NCBI RefSeq assembly: GCF_000218685.1 | Contig: NW_006763294.1 | Location: 2,464,132 to 2,528,131, forward strand | From: Serpula lacrymans var. lacrymans S7.9 | Taxonomy: Eukaryota; Basidiomycota; Agaricomycetes; Boletales; Serpulaceae | Length of the DNA: 64,000 nucleotides | Direction of reading: 5' to 3' | Shown: positions 22,153 to 34,355 of the stretch, piece after piece | How positions within the stretch are numbered: the first letter of the stretch is position 1 | How the letters are laid out: each line of letters starts with the position of its first letter | Made by a program: the position numbers and the translations under genes | The notes under the pieces: model-generated | The model's database searches: none | What the model was told of the DNA's origin: nothing | Seen by the model: the letters and a program-made list of their open reading frames with translations, nothing else

Positions 22153-24475
22153 TTGTCCAAACTATAGGTTCAAAAGTGAATATGCTGATGGAAGATGAAT
22201 TTGGGATTGTATATCTCATAGAGAATGCTCAGCAATTCTGGTCAGGTATGCTCGCTTGCGTTCGATGGATGTTCCATACAGCATCTCAAGTCTTGCCTTC
22301 CTTTTATTCAAACAATATAACCAGAACTAGAAGATATATTGCGCATCCCAGGCGGCAACACAGCTACGCTGTCCATGCTCGATGCCAGCCTCAGAAGATT
22401 CATTTCGTTGTGCGCTTCTTATCATGGTGGGTACTGCACGTGCACTCCAAATTTCATCGATTGCATGCTCATCTCTCACATCAGAACAATTCCTGCAAAG
22501 CCCATTGCAACTCGAACATGCGTGCGAGTTGCTACTCGATTCTGACCTGTTCACTTTTCACTCTGAAAGGATGTGCGAACTTCTGGTAGATGATGTACAA
22601 TCGGTACGTTTTTGGTCTTGTTTCGTCCTCGTTCCTAGGTTGACATTCACACACGTTTAATTATGGCACAGAACACAGACCCCCACTTTCAGCTCATCAC
22701 ATTCACTGTTCTCCTTTATTTCGGGCGTCGAAAGTCGAGCTTTCTTCGATCTCAGAAGCGCTGGCAGCCGCTTGTACCCCTTTTGATGGACCATGTTCTG
22801 GTGGACATTGATTCCGATATCGAGGACGTTTATTTGGGAACAGGTTCGGTGTCGGGTGGGGGCAGCTCGAGGTCGAGCATGCTGGTGACACCGATTGCAA
22901 TCGAGGCCAAATTGAGAAGCTTGGGTGTGAGGCTACTCTATGAAGTTTGCAGAGTGCAAAAGCTATCTGTTCAAGATCTGAGTAAGTCTGATGTTCCTGT
23001 CAGCTCTATGTCTAGGCCAAACACTTATAACCTTGGCTCTAGGCATTTTTAGCGATTCTTTCATAGACACTATGTTTGAATTGGTAGAAAAAACACGATA
23101 TATGCATGATGAAACTTTCAATTATTCCGTAATCAAGTTGCTTGTAAGTGCGATTTTTTATTCACAATTTACAGCTTAAAACGTGGCATTCAGGTTGCAC
23201 TCAATGAGCAGTTCATGGTCGCTTCTCTGACTACGGGCGGGCCGACACCTGTTCCACAGACACCTATCTCCACCGCAAGGCCTGCAGAGGCTCATAATCG
23301 GGTACTCAATGTCCTGATTTCACGTCTGGGCTCTAGCAAAACTTTTGGAGAAAATATGATATTCATGTTGAACCGTGCTAGTAAGTTGCCTATCTGCTGC
23401 ACTCCCCACGAAAGATAATCTTGCCCTTCCCAAGATCGTACAGCCGAGGATCTATGTATGCAACTGCTGGTACTCAAGCTACTCTATCTTCTTTTTACGA
23501 CTAAAGGAACTTCGGAGTACTTTTACACCAATGATCTCTGTGTGCTTGTCGACGTCTTTCTTCGCGAACTTGTTGATTTGGATGAGGAAAGCGAATCTGT
23601 ATGTAATACTCGATTGTTTTGTTATGTTTGACTGATGACTTACAATCCATGCGCAGCTCCGACATACCTACCTTCGGGTACTCCATCCACTCCTCACGAA
23701 AACCCAGCTTCGAGATATTCCCTATAAGCGCCCACAGATCGTTATGGCACTTGAATCTGTGATTCAGAATGCCGATATCCGTGATATAAACCCAACAACG
23801 AAACGTCTCGTAGAAAGATGTCTGAGTGGCGATTGGTGTGTGCAATTGAGGAAAGATGTACGAGGCAAAGAATTCCAGAATGTCCAGGGAGACTTTCGCA
23901 AAGAAAGCCCGAGTCATGATGTCGTTGCGTTCACCACGCAGGATGGTTTATCTCAAAAGCCAATCGCCCCTCCACTACACTCCGGTCACCCTAAAGTATA
24001 CGTTTATACCCCTAAACCGAAAACTATGAAGCCTAGCAAGAGTGCAGAAAACTTGAAGAATGCGCCTTCTCAAAGATCACCTCCGCGTTCTGTCAATGAG
24101 AATATGAGACGTCCCAGCACCGACAGTGCCGCGAGCCTTGGGGGAATTGCCTCGGCCACTGCCACTGCCGTGAAGCGGCGGGATAAAGTGAGTTCTGCAG
24201 ACGACGGGACATATGCCAATCGACAAATAGGAGCTGCTCATTTCCACTCGCGTTCTCCACCTTCCCCGAGTGCTTTAAGCCTGCCTGCTACTTCACCTAC
24301 GTTCCCACCCAAAGCCCATCGGAGAGCGCCTCCACCTGCCCCTCCGAAAAGGCGGAAACCACCGGCAGTACCTGTTGGTACGACGAATGGAGGCGCGACG
24401 ATCACCGCGATTGCTAGTTCATCGTCGGTAGCTATACTTAATCCCGTGGGCAAGGTTGGAAAATCACATACATAA
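22149..24475 (+). CDS. LDB17: Ldb17/Dip1/SPIN90-family Arp2/3 activator
   Basis: Cytosolic cortical-patch protein; family members (fission yeast Dip1, budding yeast Ldb17, animal SPIN90/WISH) activate Arp2/3 without a mother filament to seed actin networks during endocytosis. The start is [19 protein letters not shown]; the first intron joins AQQFWS to [11 protein letters not shown]. The armadillo-like leucine-rich domain (DUF2013, PF09431) is visible in [86 protein letters not shown] and [13 protein letters not shown]. The C-terminus is disordered and ends in an SH3-binding proline-rich stretch ([15 protein letters not shown]), as in yeast Ldb17, which binds Sla1. There are about seven introns; TAA at 24473. 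Confidence 0.88.
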
Positions 24476-25088
24476 GGCTTTCAATAATTGCTTTCCAGGA
24501 TCAGATGCTGAACATCTGTTCGTTTGCGCTTTGAGCTGCTGACATTGCACGAGTAGTACTGTCAAGTCCACTCTTACTTCTGCATACACATCTTGGACTT
24601 CCTTCGTACTTCGCTGAGCAACTCACTTCTCACTTGTATTATTATCGAAATCTTTTCGCCTTCCAAGCTTTCTATGCACCCCTTTGGTCGAGGCAGCATA
24701 CAAACACATTTATGAGACCAGTTATTTTATTGTAACAATGACCTTCAAAGCATCCTATTTTCTTTCGTCCCCCAATTCTATCTATCTGAGCATGATGCAT
24801 GTATTTACATACCTTGTCGTACAGATATGCACAGCTATAGCTTTTTGCCCAAGTCCGTGTCTATAATTAGGGTTGCCGCTGGAGGATGTGTCGTCGGGAG
24901 TCGGATCCGGTACCATAGCGTATGGACACTTGCCACTGCGAAGTGGCACTGGCACTTATCCGCATAGACCCAAACGTGTAAACCGGCATGCTATCTTCTG
25001 GATGAGCTTATCTACGTCGACACCTCAAGACAGCTACGTGTTACAACCGTTATCTCGTTCTTTTACTGAGACCCCACCAGTGGATATC
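24476..25088. other. Intergenic between LDB17 and CLN3/BTN1 genes
   Basis: 3' flank and promoter. A frame upstream of and in phase with the next gene's ATG is open from 24873, but it begins without an ATG. I treat it as non-coding leader. Confidence 0.5.
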
Positions 25089-27208
25089 ATGCCCTCGGAA
25101 CCTCACTCCTCAACTACCCTTCTCGACCCAGTTACCGACGACGAAGGCCTGGAAGGCCCTTTCGCTCCTTTGAAAGGTAAGTTTTCGCCACATGTTCTCG
25201 GCTAAGTTCCATATCTCTGTGTCTCAGGATTCGGGAAGGAATCGTCTAAGAGCACCGCGGTATCACATGCGTTGAAGGCGTCATTCGAGCGCGTGGTTTT
25301 CTCTACAGAGGTTTTTACACGACACTGACTTTTCTTGTTTGTAATTTAAGACGAGAAACGTCTGCTTTTAAAGTTAGGATTGTCTTTCTTTCTATTTGGG
25401 CTCTTGAACAACGGTATGTGTGCGGCTGGCGCTCTCCTAGTGTTGGACTGACACTTTCGTAGTTTTATATGTCGTGGTTCTGTCAGCCGCGCTCGATCTT
25501 GTCCCTCCATCGACACCCAAGGGTGTCGTAGCATTCTGTAACATTGCTCCGGCACTTGTTGCAAAAGTAGGCTGGCCGTACGTATTGAAGGGCAAGATAA
25601 GGTATGCGCGCCGTATCATTGGCTGTTGTTTTCTCAGTGTGGCTGGGATGTTTGTAAGTGAAAGAAACATGAGTAATGCAATGCACATTTTGACCAGTGT
25701 ATAATCTAAAGGTTGTTTCTTCTTATGAGCACTTGAATGCAAGGCTTTTGGGAATTGGTTTAGCCTCTTTCTCGTCAGGTCATCAGCCATTTAATATCAT
25801 CAACGTTATCCCTTACTTACTATGTGAATTACAGGGCTGGGAGAAATGACTTTCCTACAACTATCTACAACATACATTCCTCCATCAATTGGAGGTCACA
25901 GCGTTGGGTACGATAAGTGGACCTTATTTACAATTAAATCTAATGCAATTTTAGTTATTTTGCTTCCGGAACTGGTGCAGCTGGGCTGGTGGGCGCTTTT
26001 TTTTGGTGGGAAGTCAGGGGTCTTGGTGTCCATACTGGCATAATAATCTCATCAGTCAGTCTATAACCAAACTCTGGGGAGAATATAACTTGATCCTATC
26101 TCTCTCCAGGTCCTACCTTTCCTAATACCGGCGACATATTTTTATCTTTTACCTGGCCCTGAGAAATTTCATCATCATACGGCCTCTTATGCGGGCCGCT
26201 CGTCACTGTACACACACATACTTTCGTCTGAAAGCGGTGAAGATGAAGAAGGATCGAATTTTCTTCTGGATGTCCCCAAGCTTGGAAACAGCCTGACCTT
26301 CAGTGATAAATGGCGCCTTGTGAGACCACTGCTTTTTAAGTATATGTTTCCACTATGTAAGTCACCGTCTTATTTAAGAAATGTATGTTAAATCTTTCAC
26401 TGTATAGTTTGTGTGTATTTGGTGAGCTACTTGTTATTACATCTGCTACTCGACAGTTTTAACAGCTGTTTAGTTCGAATACACAATCAATCAGGTTCGT
26501 CCTACATACATAGCTTCAGTGCGTGCGTGTCTGATTATCTATATAGGGAGTATCGCCTACTCTTCTGTATCCTGTCCCTCCTGCAGAGCGGTACAGTTTT
26601 CTGAGTAAAATCATACACTCAGTTCGTGATTACTATCCTCTATGGCAGGTGAGTTCTATGTTCCAATACATTTTCTACCGCCTCGACTTAAAAACAAATT
26701 TGGTTTGTCTAGCTGGTATATCAGACGACGGTGTTTATTTCTCGTTCAACTATATCACTAGGCTTGCCACCTTTGCCGGAACGCTTACTCTCCGTACCTG
26801 CAATAGCACAGTTCTTTATCTTGAATTTGCTTGCATTCGAGTCCGCTGTTGGGATATTTTCTGAAGCATCGGAGGGTCTCAGCATCGCCTTCGTATTCCT
26901 TTTAATCAGTATAGAAGGAATCTGCGGCGGGTTGGCGTAGTAAGTCGCAGTCTGCACTTCTCTTATGCTATGTCTGACACACGGTTTATATCAGTGTAAA
27001 CGTTTTTTACCGTATAAACCAAGAGCCCGACACTTCGCTTGTGCATGATCCCGAGCGTACCAAACAAGAGCGAGAGTTCAAGATCGGTTCAATTGGATTT
27101 TCGGACAGTACAGGTATATTGTTTGCCTCGCTCTTGGCCGTTCCTGTAGAAATGGAGCTTTGTAAGGCGCAAGTTCGGAGAGGCAAAGTGTTGTGCAAGG
27201 GCTTATAA
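25089..27208 (+). CDS. BTN1: CLN3/Btn1 (battenin) lysosomal/vacuolar membrane protein
   Basis: Multi-spanning vacuole or Golgi membrane protein orthologous to human CLN3 (Batten disease); yeast Btn1 affects vacuolar pH, basic amino-acid transport and endosome-Golgi traffic. The start is ATG at 25089 (MPSEPHSSTTLLDPVTDDEG). Conserved blocks are LGLSFFLFGLLNNVLYVVV, ALDLVPPSTPKGVVAFCNIA, PALVAKVGWPYVLKGKIRYA, LLGIGLASFSSGLGEMTFLQ, GYFASGTGAAGLVGAFFWWE, SDKWRLVRPLLFKYMFPL, VYQTTVFISRSTISLGLPPL and EGICGGLAYVNVFYRI. The end EREFKIGSIGFSDSTGILFA...CKGL stops with TAA at 27206. There are about ten introns; the exons between 25230 and 25380 are the least certain because the donor there is weak. The next gene (VPS26) also acts in endosomal traffic. 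Confidence 0.92.
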
Positions 27209-27599
27209 TTAAAGCTCAAGATTGGTAGATACTTGGTATTAATTCTTATGGATACTCGTGTTTTCTGTATATATACGGTATGGTTTAGCTAACAGGAACT
27301 GACTAGAACATTGATTTCTACCATGTACACATTAGATAGTCCGAGTCACGTGAACACGAGTGGCTGTGCCAAATGGACAACTCTGAACGCTCCAAGAAGC
27401 CTACTAAGCCTTACTATCAAGTACCGCTGCGGCGCTGCAGGTACAACCCATCAATCGACAGTACCATATTCCAGCAAATAATCCCTTCGGAAGATTGCAG
27501 AATAACATACCATTGCTCTTACGAATCTATCTCAGGCTTACAGGATTCACGCTGCTACGTCTACAGTCTACTGGATCTGTCTGAAACTATCCGTACACC
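27209..27599. other. Intergenic: promoter of VPS26
   Basis: Short promoter region containing a CACGTG-type palindrome. An open frame at 27373-27678 overlaps the VPS26 start in another frame and has no signature, so it is left out. Confidence 0.6.
27345..27355 (+). promoter_or_regulatory. CACGTG (E-box) site upstream of VPS26
   Basis: GTCACGTGAAC contains the palindrome TCACGTGA, 245 bases before the VPS26 ATG. Fungal bHLH factors (Cbf1 type) bind this core. The same 11-mer stands before the MCU gene at 53510. Confidence 0.45.
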
Positions 27600-28853
27600 A
27601 TGGCTTACTTTTTCACGTCACCGGTCGATGTCGATGTCAAGCTCGAGGGGGAAGAATCACGTAAACAAGTGGAGATGAAAGTAGAGAAGGAACATGGCGT
27701 CTCCTGTCCCGTTTACTATGATGGTGACTCTGTGGGCGGTCAGGTCAGTCATCTCGTTCGTTTATAGCAGCAACATCCCGATGGGTTTTTCAGATAACCA
27801 TACGAGTTCGGGATGGAAAGAAGATGACACACGATGGAATCAAAGTCGAATTTGTTGGCAGCATTGGTTAGCATGGACTATTTTGCAAACGTTTAGACCT
27901 CAGACCTCCATTCCCAGAACTCTTCTATGACCGCGGCCATCACCACGAATTCTTGTCGCTTTCACAAGAGCTGGCTTCACCAGGTGAAATGAGACAGGCT
28001 CAAACTTTTGATTTCCTTTTCAAAAACGTGGAAAAGCAGTTTGAGAGTTACCAGGGTATCAACGTAAAGCTTAGGTCAGTTCCTTTGCCCCGCGTTCAGA
28101 ATTATTTTTTCGATTCACCCAATCTAGATACTTTATACGAGTAACCGTATCAAGGAGAATAGCAGATGTAACGAAAGAGAAGGACCTATGGGTTCACTCT
28201 TACCGCATGCCTCCCGACAGCAACAATTCAATAAAGATGGAAGTTGGCATCGAAGACTGTCTACACATTGAATTCGAGTATAACAAATCAAAGTGCGTTA
28301 CGTCCATGACCGTGTTTTGCCATTCTAACCCCACAACCGTGATCCGCCAGGTATCATTTGAAGGATGTTATTGTCGGCAAGATTTACTTCTTGCTCGTTA
28401 GAATCAAGATCAAACACATGGAACTTTCTATTATTCGCCGCGAAACGACAGGATCCCCACCAAACCAATACAATGAGAGTGAGACCATCACGAAGTTCGA
28501 GATCATGGACGGTGCTCCAGTACGGGGTAAGCTATGTATCCGCTCTAGACTTGTATCATCTTCTTAGGTTACCGCAGGGGAAACTATCCCAATCAGGCTG
28601 TTCTTAGGTGGTTTTGATCTAACACCGACATTCCGGGACGTGAACAAGAAATTCAGCACACGATATTACTTGAACCTAGTCCTTATTGATGAGGAAAACC
28701 GACGTTATTTCAAGCAACAGGTATGTCCCCGTCTTGGTTGTCATATCAATTTTGCTCACGCAGCGAGCAGGAAATTACCATATTTAGGATACCAGAGGTA
28801 ATGTCACATCTCTGTTCTTCGATACGTGTACTGACCAATTCTGGTAGAATTGA
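27600..28853 (+). CDS. VPS26: Retromer subunit VPS26
   Basis: Arrestin-fold subunit of the retromer complex (with VPS35 and VPS29), which sorts cargo from endosomes to the Golgi. The start is MAYFFTSPVDVDVKLEGEES at 27600. Conserved blocks are [154 protein letters not shown] and NKKFSTRYYLNLVLIDEENR. The last coding exons give KQQEITIFRIPEN; the stop TGA (28851) lies just after a final intron. Some seven or eight short introns. Length about 300 residues, normal for the family but without an extended C-terminal tail. Confidence 0.94.
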
Positions 28854-29221
28854 TATCATTTTCCTTTATTTCTCCGTGTACATAGTGTTCCACTTTTTCC
28901 ACTGGCAGCGTCTCAAACATGAACCTGGGAGCGTAAGTCACTCTGGTCAGGCGCTAATATGGTCTGCCGGTGAGTCTTCCCAACATGATGTATCTTTTTG
29001 TTTGGGATGGTCTATACTGCAACGAGTCATTCCCAAGAGAATTGGTCCATTAAAAGTCATTCATGCACGATCCATATTAATAATCAAACAGTTTAAAGAC
29101 AGCTGACGTGGTTACAGGGTTTAAATGTAAATGATACACAATAGTCCATAATCTATCCATGAGTCTGTCGATAGGTATCTCTGTAAGTTAACACATGACA
29201 AAATCACGGATAGCTTAGTAT
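28854..29221. other. Intergenic between convergent VPS26 and membrane-protein genes
   Basis: Shared 3' flank; nothing else recognised. Confidence 0.6.
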
Positions 29222-31765
29222 CTAATCCGTCAAGAAAAAGCTCCGTCCTTCCGCAAATTCGTCATTTTCTCTGGTGGTACTGAGCTCACTTATTGGGTTG
29301 TTCACAGGCGGCGCGACATCGCCCATATCCCTGACTGAGCCATGTTGGGACATTACTCGCTCCCTCGTCAACTGAAAGACTACATTTGTAGGGGTTGGTG
29401 TCATCCTCATCGGCACTCGTCCCACGCTGAGCCGTGGTACCAACGGAATATCTGATCTCGAGGGCGGGAAATTTTGCCTTGCCACGTCTGGTGGACCCCG
29501 AAAGTTCGCCGAAATATTAGCTCCCTCTGCAGGCCCACTTCTGTACTGCTCGATATCACCCCGAGTAAGCGTCTGGATTTGAGAGCGACCCGCTGCGGCA
29601 AGCCATTCAGCCGACTGGACACTGTATTCGCTGTCTATCTGGCTTTGTCTGCTTTGTCTGCTTTGTCTGCTTTGCCTACTTCTTCTGCGTGCATCCATGT
29701 CTGTTGAGAAGGTTTGAGCACCTTCAGCTCCGGGACTGGTGGTATGACGTTTGGAATAGACAGTTGTACCAGTCCAAGGCGTGGTAAGACTGACAGGGGA
29801 TGCGGGTGCTTCAACAGCAATTTCCTCTGGAAAAGAGACACCACTCCAAGCGGAATCGCGCAAGTTGCGTCCTCTATCAACCCAAGGGGGATTCGGTATT
29901 AACGGAGGAGCGGGCTTTCTTTTTATTGAGTTACTCGGAGAAAGAGCGTTTTCTGCACTTTCATCGACCTTTTCATCGCTGTGTTGTTTCAACCGAGAGG
30001 TGCTGGATATCCCAGTTAGTGCATATGCGTCTTCCTCGTAACGTTGTCCCAGGATCGAACCACGATACTTTCCAGTGACACGTGGCGGTAATCCGGGAAA
30101 CTGAGACGCTAGTTCTCGCACCACAGTATCCGAAACAGTGGCTCCACTGTCATGTCTAGGGTTTCCTCTGAAGGGATGGTTTCTGATTGCATCGACCCCT
30201 TCAGCTTCGGTCCGGAAACTAGGCATGGCAGATTTCGCTCTTCCATTGGTGCTCTGAGTAGACACCATCTCGAACGAGACATCAAGTTTGGACGATGATC
30301 GCGACAAACGGTCACGACTGCGGACCACCTCTGACTGCGATCTTGCACGAGCTCCCAGCGGTAGAGCGGCTGGTGAAGGGAACTCGAGGGCGGAAAAACG
30401 AATTTGCAGAAAAGGAGCTTTGTCCTTCTCTATATGGACTGTCACTCTCTGCTCTCTATTCGAGCGTGACGATGAGTTTTGGACGCCGGGGTTATTATAC
30501 GGTGAATGGGTTGCTCGCGAAGCACGCCACGGCCTGAAGGTGCTGTGGCGTGGATTGGTTATAAGGGTACGAAGATTGGAGAAGCGTCTAGAACGGCGGC
30601 TTCCACGCAATTCGTCGGTGAGATTTTGAAAGTTTTCTGATGTATCGAGTCTATGAGAAAAAATAAATATTATCGCATATTTATATCGTTGTATTATGGA
30701 GTTGACTAAACTCACCCTTTGACTATGCCAATGATAAGAAATGCTCTCGCTACTAGTCTGAGTATTCTCCGAGCTAGAGGCACTCCAAAAACACCTTGAG
30801 AGAAACCAACAAGGGTTTCAACTGCGCCAAGACCTATTCCTACAGATATGAAACCTATACCATTAAAGAAATGATGTTCATCAGATTCCATCATTTCGAT
30901 GCGTTGTTGGTTGAGAAGGGCTTTGACCATGCGGTAAAAGGCGAGGAGAAAATAGAGCATTTGGATAGCAATGTACAATGCAAGTGTGAGGTTGCTGAAA
31001 TAAAGCCACAATGTCCGACCATCCCCTGTGAAACCAACGGCCAGAGTGTCTGTCTCTAGGGATGGGAAACTTTCTGTACACGAGGATATTGAATATCTGC
31101 AGGTGCGTAGAATAGAAAGCACAACTTACTAATGGTTATTCCAACGAACGAACCGACTTCATTAAATCCAATGACACCCAGGATGAGAAGGACGAGAAAA
31201 TATTTCAGTATAACTTGAGGACGACGAGGGAGGGAGGGAAGAAAACTCTTGTAGCTCAGACTAAAGAGATACAGGGTATAGAGAAGAAGGGGAAGAAATG
31301 ACAATGATCCTAGGAGAGTCGCATGAGATTGCTACTTGTTTGTTACCAGTCCCAAGAAACATACCGATGATAGTATCCAGTACCCTAAACACGGATAGAG
31401 AATTCCGCACAGCGGGGATGATGTGCGACAGCATGTCAATAAGAGCCAAAATAAAGTATATAGCACCGTCTGTTACGAGCAAAAAGTGCCTCCTACAAGA
31501 GATGTGTTAGTACTCTGCTTCGTGTGAGGCCAGCATCATAACGGCACAGGAAATAAACCTCGTCGATTGCCACAACGGCTCCAGAGAAACAAGCATTCAG
31601 AGAACCGATATGAAGGACGTACCTGCCGGAACTCCGTTTCATATATATCAAGAACAGAAGAAGAATGATTTCAAGGGCAGGAGGGATGATGAGGGCTTCG
31701 TATTCCAAAACGGTGAGAGAAAGACAGCGAAGATTGGGCGCCAATGAGAGACAAAATGAATTCAT
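29222..31765 (-). CDS. Orphan seven-helix membrane protein with long disordered Ser/Arg-rich tail
   Basis: I do not recognise a named family. The start is MNSFCLSLAPNLRCLSLTVL at 31765. Hydrophobic segments in order: LIIPPALEIILLLFLIYMK; HFLLVTDGAIYFILALIDML; LSFLPLLLYTLYLFSLSY; ILKYFLVLLILGVIGFNEVG; TLWLYFSNLTLALYIAIQML; FNGIGFISVGIGLGAVETLV; ILRLVARAFLIIGIVKGL. Then follows a tail of roughly 480 residues rich in Ser, Arg and Pro with no hydrophobic stretch, including a (RQS)4 block. The topology (seven helices followed by a long tail) resembles a fungal receptor or a Mrh1/Yro2-type protein, but I see no retinal lysine or GPCR motif. At least five introns interrupt the helix region; the tail is almost one exon. 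Stop TAG at 29222. Divergent from SOF1 across 485 bases. Confidence 0.75.
29643..29678. repeat. 9-bp tandem repeat coding (Arg-Gln-Ser)n
   Basis: Four units of CTTTGTCTG on the plus strand (the last diverged), read on the minus strand as R-Q-S repeats in the tail of the orphan membrane protein. Near-identical units suggest recent slippage. Confidence 0.85.
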
Positions 31766-32250
31766 TTAACCCAAAGCCAACAAGGGGTTAACACCAAGAC
31801 AAGTTGGCATTTCAAGGTGGCCTGCCAATAGTACGAACGAAAGGTAAACGAACGAAGGTCGACAGAAAAGGAGTGGACTGCAGACTAGCTGCGTGAAAAG
31901 TGACCTTCAGTCCTGAGAACTACTACGGAAAACGCGATGGGAAATACTCATGCTGAAAGAATAGCCATGCTACTTATTGGTTGCAGCCGCATTTCTTGTG
32001 GCTTTCATTGGTAGATTGGGTGGTCCTGTGGTCACGACAGTTGCTAACTACTACTGCCTATTTGGGAAATCAAGACTCAGTGGTCACATGATGTCTCATT
32101 TGTCATACCCTGATCTGGGGTTCAAGCTTTTTCAGATCGCTATAGTGTGCTCGTAGATAGGCTCATTGCATTTCATGCAGCATAGTCCAACTACCAGGCT
32201 CATCATTCTAAGCCTTCGCAAAGGCAATAAAAACAAGTCTTTGAATCACT
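31766..32250. other. Divergent promoter region, membrane protein gene and SOF1
   Basis: A 485-base region between divergent starts. No specific element could be assigned with confidence. Confidence 0.6.
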
Positions 32251-34039
32251 ATGGTAGTGAGTCACAATGTCATCCAGTGCACCCGCTTTTTGTTAACATT
32301 AGGACAGAAAATATCGGTGTTGCAGCATGCACCTTCTACACACTTGCCAAGTAGACCAGGAGATCCGGTTCCAACTTCACGCAATCTTGATCCCTTGATG
32401 CATCCGTTTTCTCGCGCCAGAGAGCGGACCCGTGCTTTGAACGCTGCAAAGATGGACCGCTTGTTCGCAAAACCATTCGTAGGCAGTATGGAAGGTCACA
32501 TCGACGCTGTAGAGGTCTTGTGCAAAAAACCCGGTTCATTGAACACTGTGGCCAGCGGAAGCTGGGATGGAGGTGCGTGCGTGTTTCTCTTCTGGCACTA
32601 ATTATTCGTACACATACATCGTGGACTTAGGGATAATTGTACATGATATCGCTCAACGGAGGCCTCTACGCCAACTTCAAGGGGCACACAAGGGAAAGGT
32701 ATCAGGTCTTTGCTTTGCGGAAGGGGATCGACTTCTTAGTTGTGGGGTTGATAGCAACATTAAACTTTGGAATCTAGCAGCGGATGGGGATGGAAGCACT
32801 TCCGTAAGTCTGGATATCACTGGAGCTCCGTTGCCTTCTAAATGCTAATGTTCCTCAGTCGGAAACGCCATTAAACATCTTTCCAGGCAAATCTCCTTTT
32901 AAGTGAGATAGAGGTTCATTTACTACTCAGTCGTTCTAAATTTCCATTAGTTCTATAGACCATCACCGATCAGGCCCTATTTTTGCAACGGCCTCAAATA
33001 CTGTGCAGATCTGGGATGAAACGAAGTACGTCTCAATATGCCTCCCTAATGTAGTGGAGCTAACTCGTTATACTTTCAGGAGTGCTGCAGTATCGAATAT
33101 TACCTTTCCCACTTCAACAGAAACAATAACTGCTCTTCGGTTCAATCTAAGTGAGACATCTGTTTTGGGAAGTATAGGTTCCGATCGCACTTTTACACTA
33201 TATGACATTCGAACCGGAAAAGCGGAACGAAGAGTTGTTATGCAGGTACTCCTACTATATCTGATTTCTTTGTTTCGTTTTGTCCTTAAGACTGATTGTG
33301 TCTCAAATAGATGCGCAGTAATTCCTTGGCATGGTCACCCACGTTCCCAACTACAGTATTGTTGGCTTCAGAAGACCATAATCTGTATACTTTCGATGTA
33401 CGCCAATTGTCGGCGCCATCACAGATATACAAAGCACACGTGGCTGCAGTCATGAGTTGTGATTGGAGTCCTACAGGTCTGGAGTTTGTCAGTGGAGGAT
33501 GGGATCGGACAGTGCGGATATGGAAAGAAGGCCATGGTCATGGCCCCGAAGTTTATCACACAAAACGGATGCAAAGGTACGGAACTGTTTCAGTCCTTGT
33601 TAGTCGTACTCACAAGCATGCGATGGCAGAGTATCCTCTTCAATATTCACTAACGATGCACGTTTTGTATTGACTGGTTCAGATGACGGTAATGTGAGAA
33701 TATGGAAAGCTAAAGCTTCAGAGAAGCTGGGAATTGTCACCGCCAGAGAAAGAGCCGCCATAGAATATCGAGACAGTCTAAAGGACCGGTGGAAATGGGA
33801 CTCGGAGGTGGGGAAAATATCACGGTAAGTTTTGCACACCACTATCAAACGATGTGATATCCTCAATGTTAGCCAGGTCTCGTCACCTTCCAAAACCCGT
33901 GTATCAAGCAGGGAAGCTCAAGAACACAATGCTGGATGCGCGCAGGGTCAAGGAGGAACGCAGGCGAAAACATACTCGGGCTGGCGAGAACAAGCCCAAG
34001 GCGGAGAGGAAAAAATATGTTCTGGCAGAACAGTCATGA
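32251..34039 (+). CDS. SOF1: SOF1/DCAF13 WD-repeat rRNA-processing factor
   Basis: Nucleolar WD40 protein of the small-subunit processome needed for 18S rRNA maturation. Hallmarks: SRNLDPLMHPFSRARERTRA and LNAAKMDRLFAKPFVGSMEG at the N-terminus. WD repeats follow: VASGSWDGDIIVHDIA, LSCGVDSNIKLWNL, FATASNTVQIWDETK, GSIGSDRTFTLYDIRTGKAE, LLASEDHNLYTFDVR, FVSGGWDRTVRIWKEGHGHG and VLTGSDDGNVRIWKAKASEK. The Sof1-specific C-terminal domain (PF04158) is SRHLPKPVYQAG...RRKHTRAGENKPKAERKKY, ending with TGA at 34037. About nine introns. The start is uncertain: ATG at 32251 is in frame, but family members usually begin with a short Lys/Thr-rich segment that I cannot see, so a small first exon or different splicing is possible. 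The ATG at 32398 is too far downstream because SRNLDP before it is conserved. Confidence 0.92.
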
Positions 34040-34355
34040 TGACGGTATATATGTCGTTTCGCATTTTCGTGGTTCACATTCGGTAGCAAGAATATGGTGT
34101 CAAGTTCCGGCAACAGCTTGTCAGTACAGCAATTCAACAACATGACACGTTAGCGGTTTGAGTATAATAAGCACAGAATAAGGAGGCTCGACCTTCTATA
34201 TATGGGATGGATTGTGGCAAAATGAAGGTTTTTGGCCACAAACCGGTCGCAGAAATGCTCCAAACAAAGCCAAAGCTGCCAATCTTGTCCGGTGTTGATG
34301 GACCACTTGGCTCGTTAGTATCGCTTTTCTTAACTTTTTTCTTCCTTATTCCACA
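34040..34355. other. Intergenic between SOF1 and RTF1
   Basis: A 316-base stretch holding the SOF1 3' end and RTF1 promoter; a T-rich run lies just before the RTF1 ATG. Confidence 0.6.

Noticed and set aside
24873..25088. Upstream extension of the CLN3/Btn1 frame
   Set aside because: Open but without an ATG, with a non-conserved sequence; the ATG at 25089 gives a usual N-terminus.
27373..27678. A 101-codon plus-strand frame before VPS26
   Set aside because: Overlaps the VPS26 first exon in another phase and has no homology-like features.
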